A DNA stretch of 64,000 bases from Bradyrhizobium sp. LHD-71 (GCF_031157255.1 NZ_JAVIFX010000010.1:159777-223776), one strand, 5' to 3'; counted from the first letter of the stretch, positions 53,065 to 62,340 are shown. A program made the numbers and translations. The notes: generated by a model not told the origin, from the sequence alone.

Positions 53065-53520
53065 TCAGCCCATATTCGCGGAGGCGTGCTTGATCGCCGC
53101 CTTGATGCGATTGTAGGTGCCGCAGCGGCAGATGTTGGTCATCTCGCTCGCGATCTGTTCGTCGGTCGGCTTCGGAGTCGCCTGCAGGAGCGCTGCTGCC
53201 GCCATGATCTGGCCGGACTGACAGTAGCCGCATTGCGGCACATCGAGCTCGAGCCAGGCCTTCTGGATCGGATGGCTGAGATCCGGCGACAGCCCTTCAA
53301 TGGTGACGATCTTCTGCTCTTCGGTAATCGCACTGACTGGCATGCTGCACGAGCGCGTGGCCACGCCATCGATATGTACGGTGCAGGCGCCGCATTGCGC
53401 GATGCCGCAGCCGTATTTCGTGCCTGTCAGCCCAACCTGTTCGCGAATGACCCAGAGCAGCGGAGTGTCAGGTTCGACCTCCACCTCACGCATTGTGCCG
53501 TTGATCGACAATCGCGCCAT
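53065..53520 (-). CDS. 2Fe-2S subunit of the IorAB-type molybdenum enzyme
   Basis: 151 aa from the ATG at 53520, preceded by GGGAGGGACATCC. Cluster ligands are Cys38, Cys43, Cys46 and Cys58, and Cys97, Cys100, Cys131 and Cys133. No signal sequence is present; export would be by hitchhiking on the Tat-bearing large subunit. First gene of the Ior-Fcc-Sox operon, with a palindrome 30 bases upstream. Confidence 0.92.
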   Translation of the reverse strand: MARLSINGTMREVEVEPDTPLLWVIREQVGLTGTKYGCGIAQCGACTVHIDGVATRSCSMPVSAITEEQKIVTIEGLSPDLSHPIQKAWLELDVPQCGYCQSGQIMAAAALLQATPKPTDEQIASEMTNICRCGTYNRIKAAIKHASANMG

Positions 53521-53549
53521 GGATGTCCCTCCCAATCGACCCGCATTGC

Positions 53550-53566
53550 TTTAGAGAAGCTCTAAA
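53550..53566. promoter_or_regulatory. Perfect 7-3-7 inverted repeat upstream of the Ior-Fcc-Sox operon
   Basis: TTTAGAG-AAG-CTCTAAA is a perfect inverted repeat 30 bases ahead of the first start codon, so it would overlap a promoter. Its sequence is similar in form to ICE/Irr-type palindromes but also to other regulators' sites. No protein can be named. Confidence 0.6.
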
Positions 53567-53834
53567 AAATGCAGCGAAGGGTCAAGCAGCGCACGGTCAC
53601 ACACGCGGCATTTCCCGAAAAGTTGACCGATTGCTCGCGTTGTCGATTGCTCGTGTGTCGGATTCGCGAACGATCAAGTTTGCCTTCGCCTTCGAAGCGG
53701 CGATCTTTTGCCTTTCTTCTGCCAACGAAGCATTTCCGTGTTCGACGTTCGGTTCGTTCGAGTCGGCGATCAGATTGTTCGACCGATTCGGATTGAATGA
53801 AGGGCATGCCTCGATCATAGTGCTTGCCGTTACA

Positions 53835-53859
53835 GGAACATCAGACCGAGCCGCGCGTT
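53835..53859 (+). promoter_or_regulatory. EcfG-type (general stress response) promoter of hpnP
   Basis: GGAAC at 53835-53839, exactly 16 bases, then CGTT at 53856-53859. This matches the GGAAC-N16/17-CGTT consensus of the alphaproteobacterial stress sigma factor EcfG. It lies about 55 bases before the hpnP start codon. Confidence 0.8.
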
Positions 53860-53914
53860 CTTGGCCCTGACCTCGGGTCGCGATCTTGCTGGCGGCGCTG
53901 GGGATGGAGGCGGA

Positions 53915-55504
53915 ATGAGGGGCGAAGGCAGCTACGGCAAGCGGCGGATTCTCTGCGTATTCCCGCGCTACTCGCCCTCGTTCGGGACATTCGAGTACGC
54001 TTATCCGTTGACCGATGGAGTCCGCGCCTTCATGCCCCCGCAAGGGCTCCTGGTCATTGCCGCCTACATGCCGGCAGACTGGCAGGTGCGATTCATCGAC
54101 GAGAACATGAGATCCGCCACCGACTCTGACTTCGAGTGGGCGGACGCGGTGTTCGTCAGCGGCATGCACATCCAGCGGCGACAGATGAACGATATCTGCC
54201 GCCGGGCACATGCCTTTGACCTTCCGGTTGCGCTGGGCGGCCCCTCGGTGAGTGCGTGTCCGGATTACTATCCGGCGTTCGACTATCTCCATATCGGCGA
54301 GCTCGGCGACGCCACGGACGAACTGATTGCCCGGCTCGCGCAGGATACGGCCCGGCCAGAACAACAAGTCGTGCTCCGGACGAAAGACCGGGTCGAAATG
54401 GCGAAATTTCCGCTCCCGGCCTATGAGCTTGCGCAGATCGACCGCTATTTCCTCGGCAGCATCCAGTATTCGAGCGGGTGCCCTTATCAGTGCGAGTTCT
54501 GCGACATCCCGGGACTCTACGGACGTAACCCGCGCCTGAAAACGCCGGAGCAGGTCGTCGCCGAGCTCGACAAGCTGCTCGCATGCGGTCTTTCCGGCTC
54601 GGTCTACTTCGTCGACGACAACTTCATTGGCAACCGCAAGGCGGCGCTTGAGCTGCTGCCGCATCTTGTTGCATGGCAAAAGCGGACCGGTTTTCGCCTT
54701 CGCCTGTCGTGCGAGGCCACACTCAATATTGCCAAGCGGCCGGAAATTCTGTCGCTGATGCGCGAGGCTTACTTTATCACCATCTTCTGCGGCATCGAAA
54801 CGCCGGACCCGGATGCGCTCAGGGCCATCTCCAAGGACCACAACATGATGGTGCCCATCATGGACGCGGTCAAAACCCTGAACGACTACGGCATGGAGGT
54901 CGTGTCGGGCATCATCCTCGGCCTCGATACCGACACGCCCGAGACGGGCAAGCATCTCCTGGAATTCATCGAACAGTCGCAAATCCCGCTGCTGACCATC
55001 AATCTGCTGCAGGCTTTGCCGAAGACGCCGCTCTGGGACCGGCTCGCGCGGGAAGGGCGGCTGATCGAGGATGACGAGGAGCGGGATTCAAACGTCAAAT
55101 TCCGACTGCCGTACGAACACGTGGTGACGAGCTGGCGCAATTGCATGAAGAATGCGTACCGGCCCGAGAAGCTGTATGAGCGCTTCCAGCATCAGGTCGA
55201 GCACACGTTCCCAAACCGGCTCCAGGTGCCGGCCAGCGCGCGTGTGTTTTCGTGGCGGGATGTCAAGCGGGGGCTGAAGATGCTCGCGCGCATCACCTGG
55301 AAGGTCGGCGTTGTCGGCGACTACAAGCGGGTGTTCTGGAAGTTTGCCATTTCGCGCCTGATCCGCGGCGATATCGAAGTGCTGATCGCCACGTCGCTGA
55401 TCTCGCATCATCTGATCGCGTTCTCGCGAGCGGCCTCGGGTGGCCTGCAGAACGCATCGAACTATTCGACGCGTCTGCGCGAAGCTGTCACTGTTGCTGA
55501 ATAG
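53915..55504 (+). CDS. hpnP: Hopanoid C-2 methylase HpnP (B12-binding radical SAM)
   Basis: 529 aa from the ATG at 53915, preceded by GGAGG, the length expected of HpnP. An N-terminal B12-binding-like domain (about 10-130) is followed by the radical SAM cluster Cys189, Cys193 and Cys196 (SGCPYQCEFCDIPG). The DDNFIGNRKAALELLPHL segment and the C-terminal part match the hopanoid methylase group. The enzyme adds a methyl group at C-2 of hopanoids. An exact EcfG promoter precedes it, in line with known EcfG control of hpnP in Rhodopseudomonas palustris. A related B12 radical SAM methylase cannot be excluded by eye. Confidence 0.85.
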   Translation: MRGEGSYGKRRILCVFPRYSPSFGTFEYAYPLTDGVRAFMPPQGLLVIAAYMPADWQVRFIDENMRSATDSDFEWADAVFVSGMHIQRRQMNDICRRAHAFDLPVALGGPSVSACPDYYPAFDYLHIGELGDATDELIARLAQDTARPEQQVVLRTKDRVEMAKFPLPAYELAQIDRYFLGSIQYSSGCPYQCEFCDIPGLYGRNPRLKTPEQVVAELDKLLACGLSGSVYFVDDNFIGNRKAALELLPHLVAWQKRTGFRLRLSCEATLNIAKRPEILSLMREAYFITIFCGIETPDPDALRAISKDHNMMVPIMDAVKTLNDYGMEVVSGIILGLDTDTPETGKHLLEFIEQSQIPLLTINLLQALPKTPLWDRLAREGRLIEDDEERDSNVKFRLPYEHVVTSWRNCMKNAYRPEKLYERFQHQVEHTFPNRLQVPASARVFSWRDVKRGLKMLARITWKVGVVGDYKRVFWKFAISRLIRGDIEVLIATSLISHHLIAFSRAASGGLQNASNYSTRLREAVTVAE

Positions 55505-55715
55505 CCGCGGGCCATGCTTACGGGTCCTGGTATAAGTAATTGATTTTGCACGAAAATTCGGTGGTCGGCGCAGGCGTGTGTGGTTCCCTCAAGCGGAGTT
55601 GATCGCTGGAGCAGGGCCGAAAACGTGCTAGAGCTTGGCAAGCGAAAATGTGGAACCGGGCTTCGACGGGGAAGTCCGTTTCGCCACGGGGTTGGTATTC
55701 TAAAGCGGATCTTCA

Positions 55716-58082
55716 ATGCTTGATCAGACGTCGCAGAAGGCGGGCGGCACAAAAGCGGCCCGCGCCTTGCCGAGCATTGCGTTCGGGATCGAGCGGCTCG
55801 GCCTCGTCGCGATGCGCACGCCGATCTGGTCCGTCCTGATCCTGGCGTTGCTGTGCGTCGGCGCCTTCTTCGGTCTGGAGCGCATCAAGATCGACGACTC
55901 GCTCAGCCAGCTGTTTCGGTCGGACACCACGGAATTCCGTCAGTACGAGGAAGTCACCAAGCGCTTCCCGGCGACGGAATTCGACGTCCTGATCGTGATC
56001 GAGGGCAAGTCGCTGCTTGCACGCGACTCGCTGGAGAAGCTCCGCGACCTTGTTACGGATGTTCAGCTTGTCGACGGAACACGCGGGATCATTTCGCTTT
56101 TTTCGGCCCGGCAGGCGCCTGAGCCGGGGAAGCTTCCGGCCCCTTTGTTTCCCGATAAGCTGCCGGAGGGCGCCGCCTACGACAAATTCATAGAGACCGT
56201 CAAAAGCAACGAGATCCTGCGCGGCAAGTTGCTGTCTGACGATGGTACGCTGGCGCTGATCGTGCTCGCGCTCGACCCCGCGGTCGTCTCCGACAACCGG
56301 CTTGGGACAGTGGTCGGAGAAATCAGGCAGCTGGTTTCAGACACGGTTCAGGGCACCGATCTCGTCGGCCAGCTCTCGGGCGTGCCCATCATGCAGCTCG
56401 AAATCCGTAACGCGGTGGCGCGTGACGGCATCATCTATAATGTCGCCGGTGTGCTGGCCGGCTGTCTGATCGCGATCGTCTTCTTCAGGCGCATCTCGTT
56501 CATGGTCATTGCGGCGTTCCCGCCGATCCTCGCCATCCTGCTTTCGCTTGGGACGCTCGGCTGGTTCAATTTCAGCCTCAACATGTTCCTGAACGTGATG
56601 ACGCCGCTCATCATGGTGATCAGTTTCTCCGACTCGATGCAGCTCACCTTCGCGGCGCGCGACCGTCTGATCGCGGGTGAGGACAAGGTCTCAGCCTTCC
56701 GCAACGCGGTCCTCGTTGTCGGACCGGCCTGTGTGCTGACGCATTGCACGGCGGGGCTATCGTTCATCGCGCTGATGTTCTCCAATTCCGATCTGATCCG
56801 CGCCTTCGGCGAAGCGGGCCTGACCGCGACCGCGATCGCGCTGGTCGCCGTGCTGTCGCTGGTGCCGCTGTTCGGCGTGCTCCTGGTGCGCCGTGAAGAG
56901 GTTTTTGCGCAGAAGATCAAGACAGCCGACTGGGGCGTCAACGCGCTGCGCGCCTTCTGTGCGTGGATCGCCGTGCGGATGACGCGGCGGCCGGCACTCT
57001 GGAGTCTGATCGCCTTGTTGGTCGTGGCTGGCCTGACTGTGATCTACATCAGCCTGGAGCCTCGCTACCGGCTTGCGGATCAGGTGCCGGACAAGAAGCA
57101 GGCGGTCGAAGCCTCCAGTCGGCTGGACGCCAAGCTTACCGGCGCGAACCCGATCGACATTCTCATCGAGTTCCCGAAGGGCAAGGATCTTTACGCGCCG
57201 GAAAGCCTGCAGACGATCGCTGAGGTGCATGCGTTGATCGAGAAGCAGGCCGGCGTCGGCAACGTCTGGTCGGTCGAGACCCTGCGGCGGTGGCTGGCCG
57301 AGAAGGTCGGCCGGGCCGATGTCTCGACGCTGAAGGAATATATCGATCTGTTGCCGGCCTATCTGGTACGGCGCTTCGTTTCTGAGCAGCTCGACGCCGT
57401 CGTGGTGTCGGGCCGGGTGCCTGACCTGGACTCGAGCGACATCCTTCCTGTCGTCGAGAAGCTCGACAAGGCACTCGACGGGGTCCGTGCGCAGCATCCG
57501 GGCTACGAGATCGCCGTCACCGGTCTTTCGGCGATCGCGGCGCGTAACAGCGCCGACATGATCGGCAAGCTCAACGCGGCGCTGACGGTCGAATTCCTGC
57601 TGGTTGCGGCCTTCATCGGCCTTGCGTTCCGCTCCTTCGTCGTCATGCTCGTCAGCATCCTGCCGGGCATTTTCCCGGTGGTGCTCTCAGGCACCGTCCT
57701 TTGGGCGCTCGGCGAGGGGCTGCAATTCGCCTCCGTGGTGGCGTTGATCGTCTCGTTCGGATTGGGCTTGAGCGCGACGATCCACTTCCTCAACCGGTTG
57801 CGGCTGGAGAACACGCCGGACACGACGGCAGCGGCTGCCGTCGAAAAGGCGACGATCCTGGTCGGACCTGCGCTGATCCTGACAACGGTGGTGCTGGCCT
57901 GCGGACTCGTGGTGACGGTCTTTTCCGATCTGCCTTCGTTGCGGCTGTTCGGTTGGCTCAGCGCGTTCTCGATGGTCGCGGCACTGATCGCCGATCTCTT
58001 CATCCTCCGGCCGACCGCGATGTTCCTGATCAGCATCGCGGAGCGCATCCGCGGCAACAAAGGTCCAAAGCCGGCGATCTGA
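55716..58082 (+). CDS. RND/MMPL family transporter
   Basis: 788 aa with two repeated halves. Each half has a large periplasmic loop and a cluster of about five to six membrane segments (first about 240-400, second about 610-780). This layout fits the MMPL-type RND lipid carriers. It lies 211 bases after hpnP on the same strand and could move hopanoids or related lipids to the outer membrane, a role known for HpnN-type RND proteins. It is not clear that it is HpnN itself. The gene ends at a convergent terminator. Confidence 0.85.
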   Translation: MLDQTSQKAGGTKAARALPSIAFGIERLGLVAMRTPIWSVLILALLCVGAFFGLERIKIDDSLSQLFRSDTTEFRQYEEVTKRFPATEFDVLIVIEGKSLLARDSLEKLRDLVTDVQLVDGTRGIISLFSARQAPEPGKLPAPLFPDKLPEGAAYDKFIETVKSNEILRGKLLSDDGTLALIVLALDPAVVSDNRLGTVVGEIRQLVSDTVQGTDLVGQLSGVPIMQLEIRNAVARDGIIYNVAGVLAGCLIAIVFFRRISFMVIAAFPPILAILLSLGTLGWFNFSLNMFLNVMTPLIMVISFSDSMQLTFAARDRLIAGEDKVSAFRNAVLVVGPACVLTHCTAGLSFIALMFSNSDLIRAFGEAGLTATAIALVAVLSLVPLFGVLLVRREEVFAQKIKTADWGVNALRAFCAWIAVRMTRRPALWSLIALLVVAGLTVIYISLEPRYRLADQVPDKKQAVEASSRLDAKLTGANPIDILIEFPKGKDLYAPESLQTIAEVHALIEKQAGVGNVWSVETLRRWLAEKVGRADVSTLKEYIDLLPAYLVRRFVSEQLDAVVVSGRVPDLDSSDILPVVEKLDKALDGVRAQHPGYEIAVTGLSAIAARNSADMIGKLNAALTVEFLLVAAFIGLAFRSFVVMLVSILPGIFPVVLSGTVLWALGEGLQFASVVALIVSFGLGLSATIHFLNRLRLENTPDTTAAAAVEKATILVGPALILTTVVLACGLVVTVFSDLPSLRLFGWLSAFSMVAALIADLFILRPTAMFLISIAERIRGNKGPKPAI

Positions 58083-58093
58083 TCGCGCCCCGC

Positions 58094-58151
58094 CCATAGG
58101 CGAGCGAAGCGACGCCGTTCTTCGAACGGCTACGGGCGAGCGAAGCGACGC
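58094..58151. repeat. Palindromic repeat, family 2, intergenic copy
   Basis: Matches 2901-2958 at 56 of 58 positions. It starts 11 bases after the RND transporter stop and is followed directly by a terminator hairpin. It is the intergenic reference for the copy found inside the binding protein gene. Confidence 0.88.
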
Positions 58152-58162
58152 GTAAAAGACAA

Positions 58163-58186
58163 GCGCCGGGAAAACCTTCCCGGCGC
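58163..58186. terminator. Bidirectional terminator hairpin
   Basis: GCGCCGGGAA pairs perfectly with TTCCCGGCGC (10 bp) around the loop AACC. The plus strand continues GTTTC and the minus strand continues TTGTCTTTT, so it can end transcripts of both the RND gene and the convergent secreted-protein gene. Confidence 0.75.
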
Positions 58187-58231
58187 GTTTCAGTTCCTGA
58201 TGATGTCTCAATCCTTGGTCGTCACGTCATC

Positions 58232-58723
58232 CTATCGTGTCAGCGTGACGTCGACGCCGCGCAGATCGGTGTTCTGCGAACGGATTGCGATGACCTGCTT
58301 GTTGCCATTGGTATTCATGCTCAACGATGCTGCAAATCCGTTGGCCTCTACCAGAGCGTCGATATGACCGCCATTGATGCGGCCGCCGAGCGTTCCGTTG
58401 ATGTTACGGCTGCTCTCGCTCCAGCTGCCCGAAACGCTGTTGCCGGAAGCGGTGACATTGGTCGTCAGGTCGAAACGATAGCTGTCGCTCGCACACCGCA
58501 AAATCTGATTGAGTCCTGCGCCGGCGACCTTATAGGTGGCACGGCAGCGGATGCGCTCTTTCCCGCCATCGGCGACCATGATCTGACCGGTCCCAGTCCA
58601 TGCGCCGGCGAAACTTGCGAACGGGCCGCTCTGAGCCTGGCCCGGCGACGCCAGCAGCGTCATGGAAGCGGCAAGGACGGCGCTGCCGAGCAGCCTCCGA
58701 AGCAACAAACGGGGGTTGATCAT
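58232..58723 (-). CDS. Secreted protein of unknown function
   Basis: 163 aa. A clean signal peptide (MINPRLLLRRLLGSAVLAASMTLLASPGQAQ) is followed by a beta-rich domain: FAGAWTGTGQIM, RCRATYKVAG, and repeated Thr/Ser/Asn-rich strands. Two cysteines (RCRATYK and LRCASDSY) may form a disulfide in the periplasm. I do not recognise the family. It converges on the RND transporter and shares a terminator with it. Confidence 0.75.
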   Translation of the reverse strand: MINPRLLLRRLLGSAVLAASMTLLASPGQAQSGPFASFAGAWTGTGQIMVADGGKERIRCRATYKVAGAGLNQILRCASDSYRFDLTTNVTASGNSVSGSWSESSRNINGTLGGRINGGHIDALVEANGFAASLSMNTNGNKQVIAIRSQNTDLRGVDVTLTR

Positions 58724-59222
58724 ATGCTAGATACCGTGGTTGGTGATTGGATCCAGTGGAGATGCGCGCCTGTATAGAAACAGGTTTGAATGGTTGTAAA
58801 TGCGGCCAAAGACGTGCGCAGCAGTCCGAACCGCAAGACAATCACCCCCGGATCAGCGCAACCGCTGCTCATGTCCCTTCGCGCACCATGTGTCGGTGAA
58901 AGCCTATATAAGGTTCATGACGCAGGGAACAAATGGCTGGCTGCGGCGCGAGCCGCAAATGACCTGAGCATATTCGTCGCGGAGCCTTGGCCCCGCCTTC
59001 GACAGGCCGGATTTGCGGAGAATTGACGGCTGCCCTTGGGCGGAATTCGGGACGCGGCCTCGGCAGCCGTGTGTGCGCCGTCGTCTCGCGGCCGACCCGT
59101 TGGATCGGACGCTTGATGCACTCAACGCCCGGGGCGCGTGGCCAAGCCGAGGCTTTGGCACGCGAGGGTGTCTTCCACGCGACCTTGAGACACAGCCGGC
59201 GTCGACGGACCGGCCGTGGACG
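58724..59222. other. About 500 bases without a convincing gene
   Basis: Short open frames exist on both strands, for example a 78-codon one from 58790, but none has a recognisable domain or a good ribosome binding site. It contains the promoter of the secreted protein gene. No strong palindrome or repeat was found. A small RNA is possible but not supported. Confidence 0.5.
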
Positions 59223-59987
59223 CTAGCCCTGGCTGCTTTCGAACTGCGTCAGCACCGGTTCGAAGCCGTCGAAATTCGCAACCGCAAGGCTGTCCGACCC
59301 GGCATAGTTGATGCCGGTCCAGGTGCCGGTGGTCATGATCTGCCCAGCCTTGACGCCTGACGTCGTACGCAACGCGTTGACCAGCGCCACCGCCGGCGCC
59401 ACCGGATCGCCGACCGGATGCGTGCCGGTGCCGGTCGCGATTTCGGCGCCGTCCACTGTCAGCACCACTTCGAGTTTTGCGAAATCGACGGACTTCCAGT
59501 CCGCACGCGGCTTGCCGCAGACGAACCCGCCCTGGATGATGCAGTCCGCAAGCTTTTCGAGTGTGGAGCGCGGGCCAGGTTCGGCGTAGCGCGAGTTGAG
59601 GAGCTCGATCGCCGGAAACGCCTCGACGGCATCCTCGACCTCTTGCCGCGAATAGTCGCTGCCGCGCGGCGGCAGGTCCTTCAGGAAGCGGAATGCGATT
59701 TCGGCCTCGATGCCGCGCAGGTGCTCCCCACTGGCTCTGACGCGTCCAGGGCTCTCCTGAATGACGCTTTTCAGGATTGGCGCCCGCGACATGGTGCCTT
59801 CCTTGTCGAGGCCGACCTTCCAGCCGCCGATTGCCTCGTTCAACAACGCCATGGTCGCATCCTGGATCGCGTGACCGTCTTCGATGGTCTTTGGCTGCAG
59901 CGCGGCCGGCAGCGGGTCGCGCTTGACCCCGGTTAGTCTCGCATCGGCGAGGAGCTTTGCCGCGGCATTGATGTCGTTGGTGTTCAC
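59223..59987 (-). CDS. 2-keto-4-pentenoate hydratase/oxalocrotonate decarboxylase-like (FAH superfamily)
   Basis: 254 aa. The metal-binding EAEIAFRFLKDLPPR segment (about 93-107) and GQIMTTGTWTG (about 215-225) match the MhpD/DmpE group. They hydrate 2-hydroxypentadienoate or decarboxylate oxalocrotonate in meta-cleavage pathways. No other meta-cleavage gene is in the window, so the substrate is open. The upstream region of 200 bases separates it from the divergent FadB-like gene. Confidence 0.9.
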   Translation of the reverse strand: MNTNDINAAAKLLADARLTGVKRDPLPAALQPKTIEDGHAIQDATMALLNEAIGGWKVGLDKEGTMSRAPILKSVIQESPGRVRASGEHLRGIEAEIAFRFLKDLPPRGSDYSRQEVEDAVEAFPAIELLNSRYAEPGPRSTLEKLADCIIQGGFVCGKPRADWKSVDFAKLEVVLTVDGAEIATGTGTHPVGDPVAPAVALVNALRTTSGVKAGQIMTTGTWTGINYAGSDSLAVANFDGFEPVLTQFESSQG

Positions 59988-60188
59988 TGCTGCCTCCCTT
60001 GAACTTCGGTGGCCTTCGGGCCGGTGATGGCCCCTGTCTTAGCGCGCACGGTCGAAGGAACCAAGGCATACCGCTTGGTCAAAGCCATGCGCTATTTTCG
60101 ACCTTGCGGACACCTGGGCACACGCCCAAGGTCGTCGCCAATCGGAAAGGCGCCGGAACGTGTCCGGCGGTAACAGCGAGGAAGCGTC

Positions 60189-62303
60189 GTGAGCGGACAA
60201 CTTGTGCGATTTGAAGTGGAAGACGGCATCGGCGTCATCACCGTGGATAATCCGCCAGTGAATGCGCTGAGCCCGGGCGTGCCGGAAGGCATCCTCGAAT
60301 CCGTCGCCAAGGGCAACAAAGACCCGAATGTGAAGGCCATGGTGCTGATGGGCGCAGGCCGTAGTTTCATTGCCGGCGCCGACATTCGCCAGTTCGGCAA
60401 GGGCGCAAAGCGCCTCGGTATCGGCGAGCGCCCGGTGGACGTACTCGAAAAGAGCGAGAAGCCGATCGTCGCCGCGATCCACGGCTTCGCGCTGGGCGGC
60501 GGGCTCGAGACGGCAATGGCCTGCAACTACCGTATCGCGAAGAAGGCGACCAAGGTTGGCCTGCCGGAAGTGCTGATTGGCTTGCTGCCGGGCGGCTGCG
60601 GCACGCAGCGACTGCCGCGCCTCGTCGGCCCGAAGATCGCGCTGGACATGATCGTGACCGGCCGCCATGTGCCTGCCGAGGAGGCCAAGGGCTATGGCGT
60701 CCTTGATGCGTTGATTGACGACAAGGCCGACTTGCGCGCCGAGGCGATCAAGTTTGCAAAGAGCATCGCGGACAAGAAGCCGATGCCGATCGTCAGCAAG
60801 ATGACGACCAAGTTCGACGAATATAAGAATGACCCGGGCATGTTCGACAAGATGCGCAAGAGCATCGAGAAGAAGGCCAAGGGCCAGCCGGCGCCGTTCG
60901 CCTGCATCGACGCCGTGGAGGCCGCGGTCACGCTGCCTTACGATCAGGGCATCGTTCGCGAGCGCGAACTGTTCGCGCCGCTGGAGAATTCCGACGCCTC
61001 GAAGGGGCTGCGCTATGCCTTTTTCGCCGAGCGGCAGGCGGGCCGTCTGCCCGATCTGCCGGAAGGCACGAAGCAGAAGAAGATCGAAAAAGGCGCGGTG
61101 ATCGGCGCGGGCACGATGGGCGGCGGCATCGCCATGAGCTTTGCCGATTTCGGCGTCCCCGTGAAGATTCTGGACTCGACACAGGAAGCGCTGGACCGCG
61201 GCATGAAGCGGGTGAAGGACAATTATGCGGTTGCGGTGAAGCGCGGCAGCATCACGCAGGCGCAGATGGACGAGCGGCTGAAGCTCATCGAACCGGTACT
61301 GGCCTATGAGGATATCGGTCAGGCGGACGTGGTGATCGAAGCCGTGTTCGAGGAGCTCGGCGTGAAGCAGGAGGTGTTCAGGAAGCTCGACGCGGTCATG
61401 AAGCCCGGCGCACTTCTCTTGTCGAATACCTCGACCATCGACGTCGACAAGATCGGTGCGGATGTGAAGCGGAAGAAAGATGTCGCCGGCGCCCACTTCT
61501 TCAGCCCGGCGAACGTCATGCGGCTTCTCGAGGTCGTGGAGGGGACCGAGAGTGCGCCGGAAACCATCGCCGCGGCCATGCAACTCGGCAAGCAGATCGG
61601 CAAGGTCAGCGCCTGGGCCGGCAACACCGACGGGTTCGTCGCCAACCGCAGTCGCGGGCCTTTCACGGCGGAAGCGAGCATTCTTCTGGAGGACGGCGCT
61701 CTGCCGGAGCAGGTCGACAAGGTGCTCGTCGACTTCGGCTATCCGATGGGGCCATTCGCGGTCGGCGACCTTGCCGGCCTCGACATCGGCTGGGCCGTGC
61801 GCAAGCGGAAGGCGGCGGAAGACCCGACTTTCCGCAAGAACCCGATCGCCGACCGCCTCTGCGAGATGGGGCGCTTCGGCCAGAAGACGGGTGCCGGCTG
61901 GTACCGCTACGAGAAGGGCGACCGCACGCCGCATCCAGATCCGATCGTCGCGCAGACGATCAAGGAGGTCACGAGCAGCCTTGGCATCAAGCAACGCAGC
62001 TTCACCGAGGATGAGATCCTGCGGCGGCTGCTGTTCGCATCGGTGAACGAAGCGTGCAAGATCCTCGAAGAGAAGAAGGCGCGCCGTGCCAGCGACGTGG
62101 ACATCATGTGGCTCTATGGCTTTGGCTTCCCGCGCTATCGCGGCGGCCTGATGTTCTGGGCCGACACCATCGGCTCGAAAGACATCTACGAGCAGATCGT
62201 GCGCTGGCACAACGAACTCGGCCCGCGCTGGCGTCCGTCCGCCCTGCTGAAGGAAGTCGCCTCAAAAGGCGGCAAGCTGTCCGAAATTGTGATGATGGGG
62301 TAG
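60189..62303 (+). CDS. Bifunctional enoyl-CoA hydratase/3-hydroxyacyl-CoA dehydrogenase (FadB/FadJ-like)
   Basis: 704 aa from a GTG at 60189, preceded by GAGG. Residues 1-190 form a crotonase domain (MGAGRSFIAGADIRQFG, GFALGGGLETAMACNYRIA). The Rossmann motif GAGTMGGGIA near 303-312 starts the hydroxyacyl-CoA dehydrogenase half, and the SNTSTIDVDKI and HFFSPANVMRLLEVV segments contain the catalytic serine and histidine. It performs two steps of beta-oxidation. No thiolase gene is adjacent. Confidence 0.94.
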   Translation: MSGQLVRFEVEDGIGVITVDNPPVNALSPGVPEGILESVAKGNKDPNVKAMVLMGAGRSFIAGADIRQFGKGAKRLGIGERPVDVLEKSEKPIVAAIHGFALGGGLETAMACNYRIAKKATKVGLPEVLIGLLPGGCGTQRLPRLVGPKIALDMIVTGRHVPAEEAKGYGVLDALIDDKADLRAEAIKFAKSIADKKPMPIVSKMTTKFDEYKNDPGMFDKMRKSIEKKAKGQPAPFACIDAVEAAVTLPYDQGIVRERELFAPLENSDASKGLRYAFFAERQAGRLPDLPEGTKQKKIEKGAVIGAGTMGGGIAMSFADFGVPVKILDSTQEALDRGMKRVKDNYAVAVKRGSITQAQMDERLKLIEPVLAYEDIGQADVVIEAVFEELGVKQEVFRKLDAVMKPGALLLSNTSTIDVDKIGADVKRKKDVAGAHFFSPANVMRLLEVVEGTESAPETIAAAMQLGKQIGKVSAWAGNTDGFVANRSRGPFTAEASILLEDGALPEQVDKVLVDFGYPMGPFAVGDLAGLDIGWAVRKRKAAEDPTFRKNPIADRLCEMGRFGQKTGAGWYRYEKGDRTPHPDPIVAQTIKEVTSSLGIKQRSFTEDEILRRLLFASVNEACKILEEKKARRASDVDIMWLYGFGFPRYRGGLMFWADTIGSKDIYEQIVRWHNELGPRWRPSALLKEVASKGGKLSEIVMMG

Positions 62304-62340
62304 GGCGCGAACGGTCGGGCTTCGCGACCAGCAACGAGAG

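Noticed and set aside
50352..53093. A long open frame on the plus strand (over 900 codons) opposite the ior and fcc genes
   Set aside because: It mirrors well-supported genes on the minus strand. Its predicted product is extremely rich in Arg, has no domain, and such antisense frames are common in high-GC coding DNA.
53523..53870. A 115-codon plus-strand frame between the ior operon and hpnP
   Set aside because: It overlaps the likely promoters of both transcription units and has no recognisable motif.
58790..59026. A 78-codon open frame in the 58.7-59.2 kb gap
   Set aside because: No ribosome binding site, no signal peptide or domain, and codon use unlike neighbouring genes.
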